Assembly: GCA_022826645.1 (NCBI GenBank)
Contig: JAJDUM010000063.1
Coordinates: 75,657-139,656, forward strand
Source of the DNA: Candidatus Poribacteria bacterium
GTDB taxonomy: Bacteria > Poribacteria > WGA-4E > PCPOR2b
Length of the DNA stretch: 64,000 nucleotides
Reading direction: 5' to 3'
The first letter of the stretch is position 1. Each line of letters begins with the position of its first letter. The notes under the pieces were generated by a model, which was not told the DNA's origin, did not search any database, and saw only the letters and a program-made list of their open reading frames with translations. A program made the position numbers and the translations under genes. Shown here piece by piece: positions 63,246 to 64,000 of this stretch.

Positions 63246-63833
63246 CTATAAGGTACCTTTGGTTGAAAGTACACCGCTGACGCGATCATCAATACTTGTG
63301 GAGCCATCAAGCGCTTTTGCAACTGCCTTGAAAATCGCTTCAATGATATGGTGGCGATTGGTTCCGTAGGGGACATTGATGTGTAACGTCGTTCCGCTGT
63401 GGTTGGCAAATCCATGGAAAAATTCCTCAGCAAGTTCTACGTCAAACGTGCCTACCTTTCCATAGTTGAGTGGGGTTTGGTAGTGAAGGTAGGAGCGACC
63501 GCAGAGATCCAGGTCAACCTGCGCAAGCGCCTCATACATCGGAACGGTGAAACTGCCAAATCGACGCATTCCTGCCTTGTCTCCAACTGCCTCCCTAAAA
63601 GCATCGCCTAAGCAGATACCCACATCTTCAACGGTGTGATGTGCATCAACGTGAAGATCGCCGGTGGCATTTACTTCAAGATCAAAGAAGCCGTGTTTGG
63701 CAAAGAGTTCAAGCAGGTGATCGAGGAATCCAACACCGGTGTTGATATTGGAGGTTCCTGAGCCGTCAATATTGAGTTTGAGTCTAATTTGAGTCTCCCG
63801 CGTTTCGCGGACTACTTCGGTTTTACGTTCCAC
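63246..63833 (-). CDS. hisB: Imidazoleglycerol-phosphate dehydratase
   Basis: A 195-residue protein, the usual length of monofunctional HisB. DHLLELFAKHGFFDLEV, DAHHTVEDVGICLGDAF, the HHxxE metal motif in HHIIEAIFK and the FANHSGTTLHI block are all diagnostic. It dehydrates imidazole-glycerol phosphate to imidazole-acetol phosphate in histidine synthesis, with Mn2+ bound by the HHxxE histidines. GTG 63833 (AAGGAGACGGT upstream) is preferred over GTG 63881. No other his gene is visible in the window. Confidence 0.95.
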   Translation of the reverse strand: MERKTEVVRETRETQIRLKLNIDGSGTSNINTGVGFLDHLLELFAKHGFFDLEVNATGDLHVDAHHTVEDVGICLGDAFREAVGDKAGMRRFGSFTVPMYEALAQVDLDLCGRSYLHYQTPLNYGKVGTFDVELAEEFFHGFANHSGTTLHINVPYGTNRHHIIEAIFKAVAKALDGSTSIDDRVSGVLSTKGTL

Positions 63834-63941
63834 ACCGTCTCCTTGCGTGAAACGCGAAGGTTCCCATCTATAGGGTTTCACGCTTCATTTTACAATTAGA
63901 GATGCTACGATTGCCAATCGCCTCTCAAGAATCAGGTAATA

Positions 63942-64000
63942 CTACCCTTCCAAAGCTTTTCGAAAATCGTCACCGTTCCGCTTCCACCAATCGAAGAGAA
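63942..64000 (-). CDS. C-terminal end of an unidentified protein (start outside window)
   Basis: The frame reads LFDWWKRNGDDFRKALEG and stops at TAG (63942-63944). It is open to the window edge, and the composition looks coding. It is too short to identify. If real, it lies 108 bp upstream of hisB on the same strand. Confidence 0.35.
   Translation of the reverse strand, partial: LFDWWKRNGDDFRKALEG

Overview
The window looks like chromosome of an uncultured, Gram-negative-type heterotroph. The best fit, by inference only, is a Poribacteria-like lineage (candidate phylum often found with marine sponges and marine snow). The reasons are five phytanoyl-CoA dioxygenase (PhyH)-type genes, four Gfo/Idh/MocA oxidoreductases, a sulfatase-family hydrolase, several NHL/TolB/FG-GAP propeller proteins, and an outer-membrane set with a TonB receptor, a PorV/PorQ-like barrel and a giant SprA-like protein. 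No rRNA or tRNA is present to confirm the taxonomy. The chromosome also carries families of short dispersed hairpin repeats between genes. Layout, left to right: 1-3.4 kb holds two divergent Gfo/Idh/MocA genes, an RraA-like gene and a small membrane protein. 3.4-8.8 kb is a six-gene minus-strand operon with a strong promoter: hexulose-6-phosphate synthase, 6-phospho-3-hexuloisomerase, an amidohydrolase, a sarcosine-oxidase-type flavoenzyme, a Gfo/Idh/MocA enzyme and a PhyH enzyme. It reads as catabolism of an N-methyl compound with built-in formaldehyde capture. 8.9-14 kb is a MacA/MacB-like efflux set with two permeases, one fused to an RDD domain, and no ATPase. 14.1-15.7 kb has rpoZ and an NHL-repeat protein. 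15.8-26.5 kb has an M24 peptidase and an outer-membrane module (TonB receptor, 997-residue secreted protein with a C-terminal sorting-like domain, PorV/PorQ-like barrel). That module is interrupted by a small block of toxin-antitoxin remnants, a GIY-YIG-like gene and a hairpin element. 26.7-29.6 kb holds two adjacent restriction-modification systems, each broken in a different gene. 29.6-37.2 kb is minus-strand: tandem PhyH paralogues, a GNAT, and a likely operon of RraA-like, ATP-grasp, PhyH, M20 peptidase and SDR genes. 37.7-42.7 kb is a plus-strand stress or iron group: ferritin, single-domain response regulator, a small protein, cytidylate-kinase-like protein, CPA2 antiporter with TrkA domains, and a ferritin-like diiron protein. 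42.7-46.8 kb has an orphan ABC ATPase and, from a strong divergent promoter, a UGSC-family selenoprotein read through an in-frame UGA with a clear SECIS hairpin, followed by a sulfatase-family protein and a HAD hydrolase. 47.5-50.9 kb has two tandem secreted TolB-like propellers and a divergent acetate-kinase-family protein. 50.9-54.7 kb is a three-gene block (FG-GAP, PhyH, Gfo/Idh/MocA) bracketed by inverted copies of a ~120-bp repeat. 54.7-64 kb has a CRTAC1-like FG-GAP/ASPIC protein, the 2193-residue SprA-like protein, hisB and the edge of another gene. The most striking items are the selenoprotein with its SECIS, the two complementary broken restriction-modification systems, the formaldehyde-capture operon and the type IX-secretion-like outer-membrane components.
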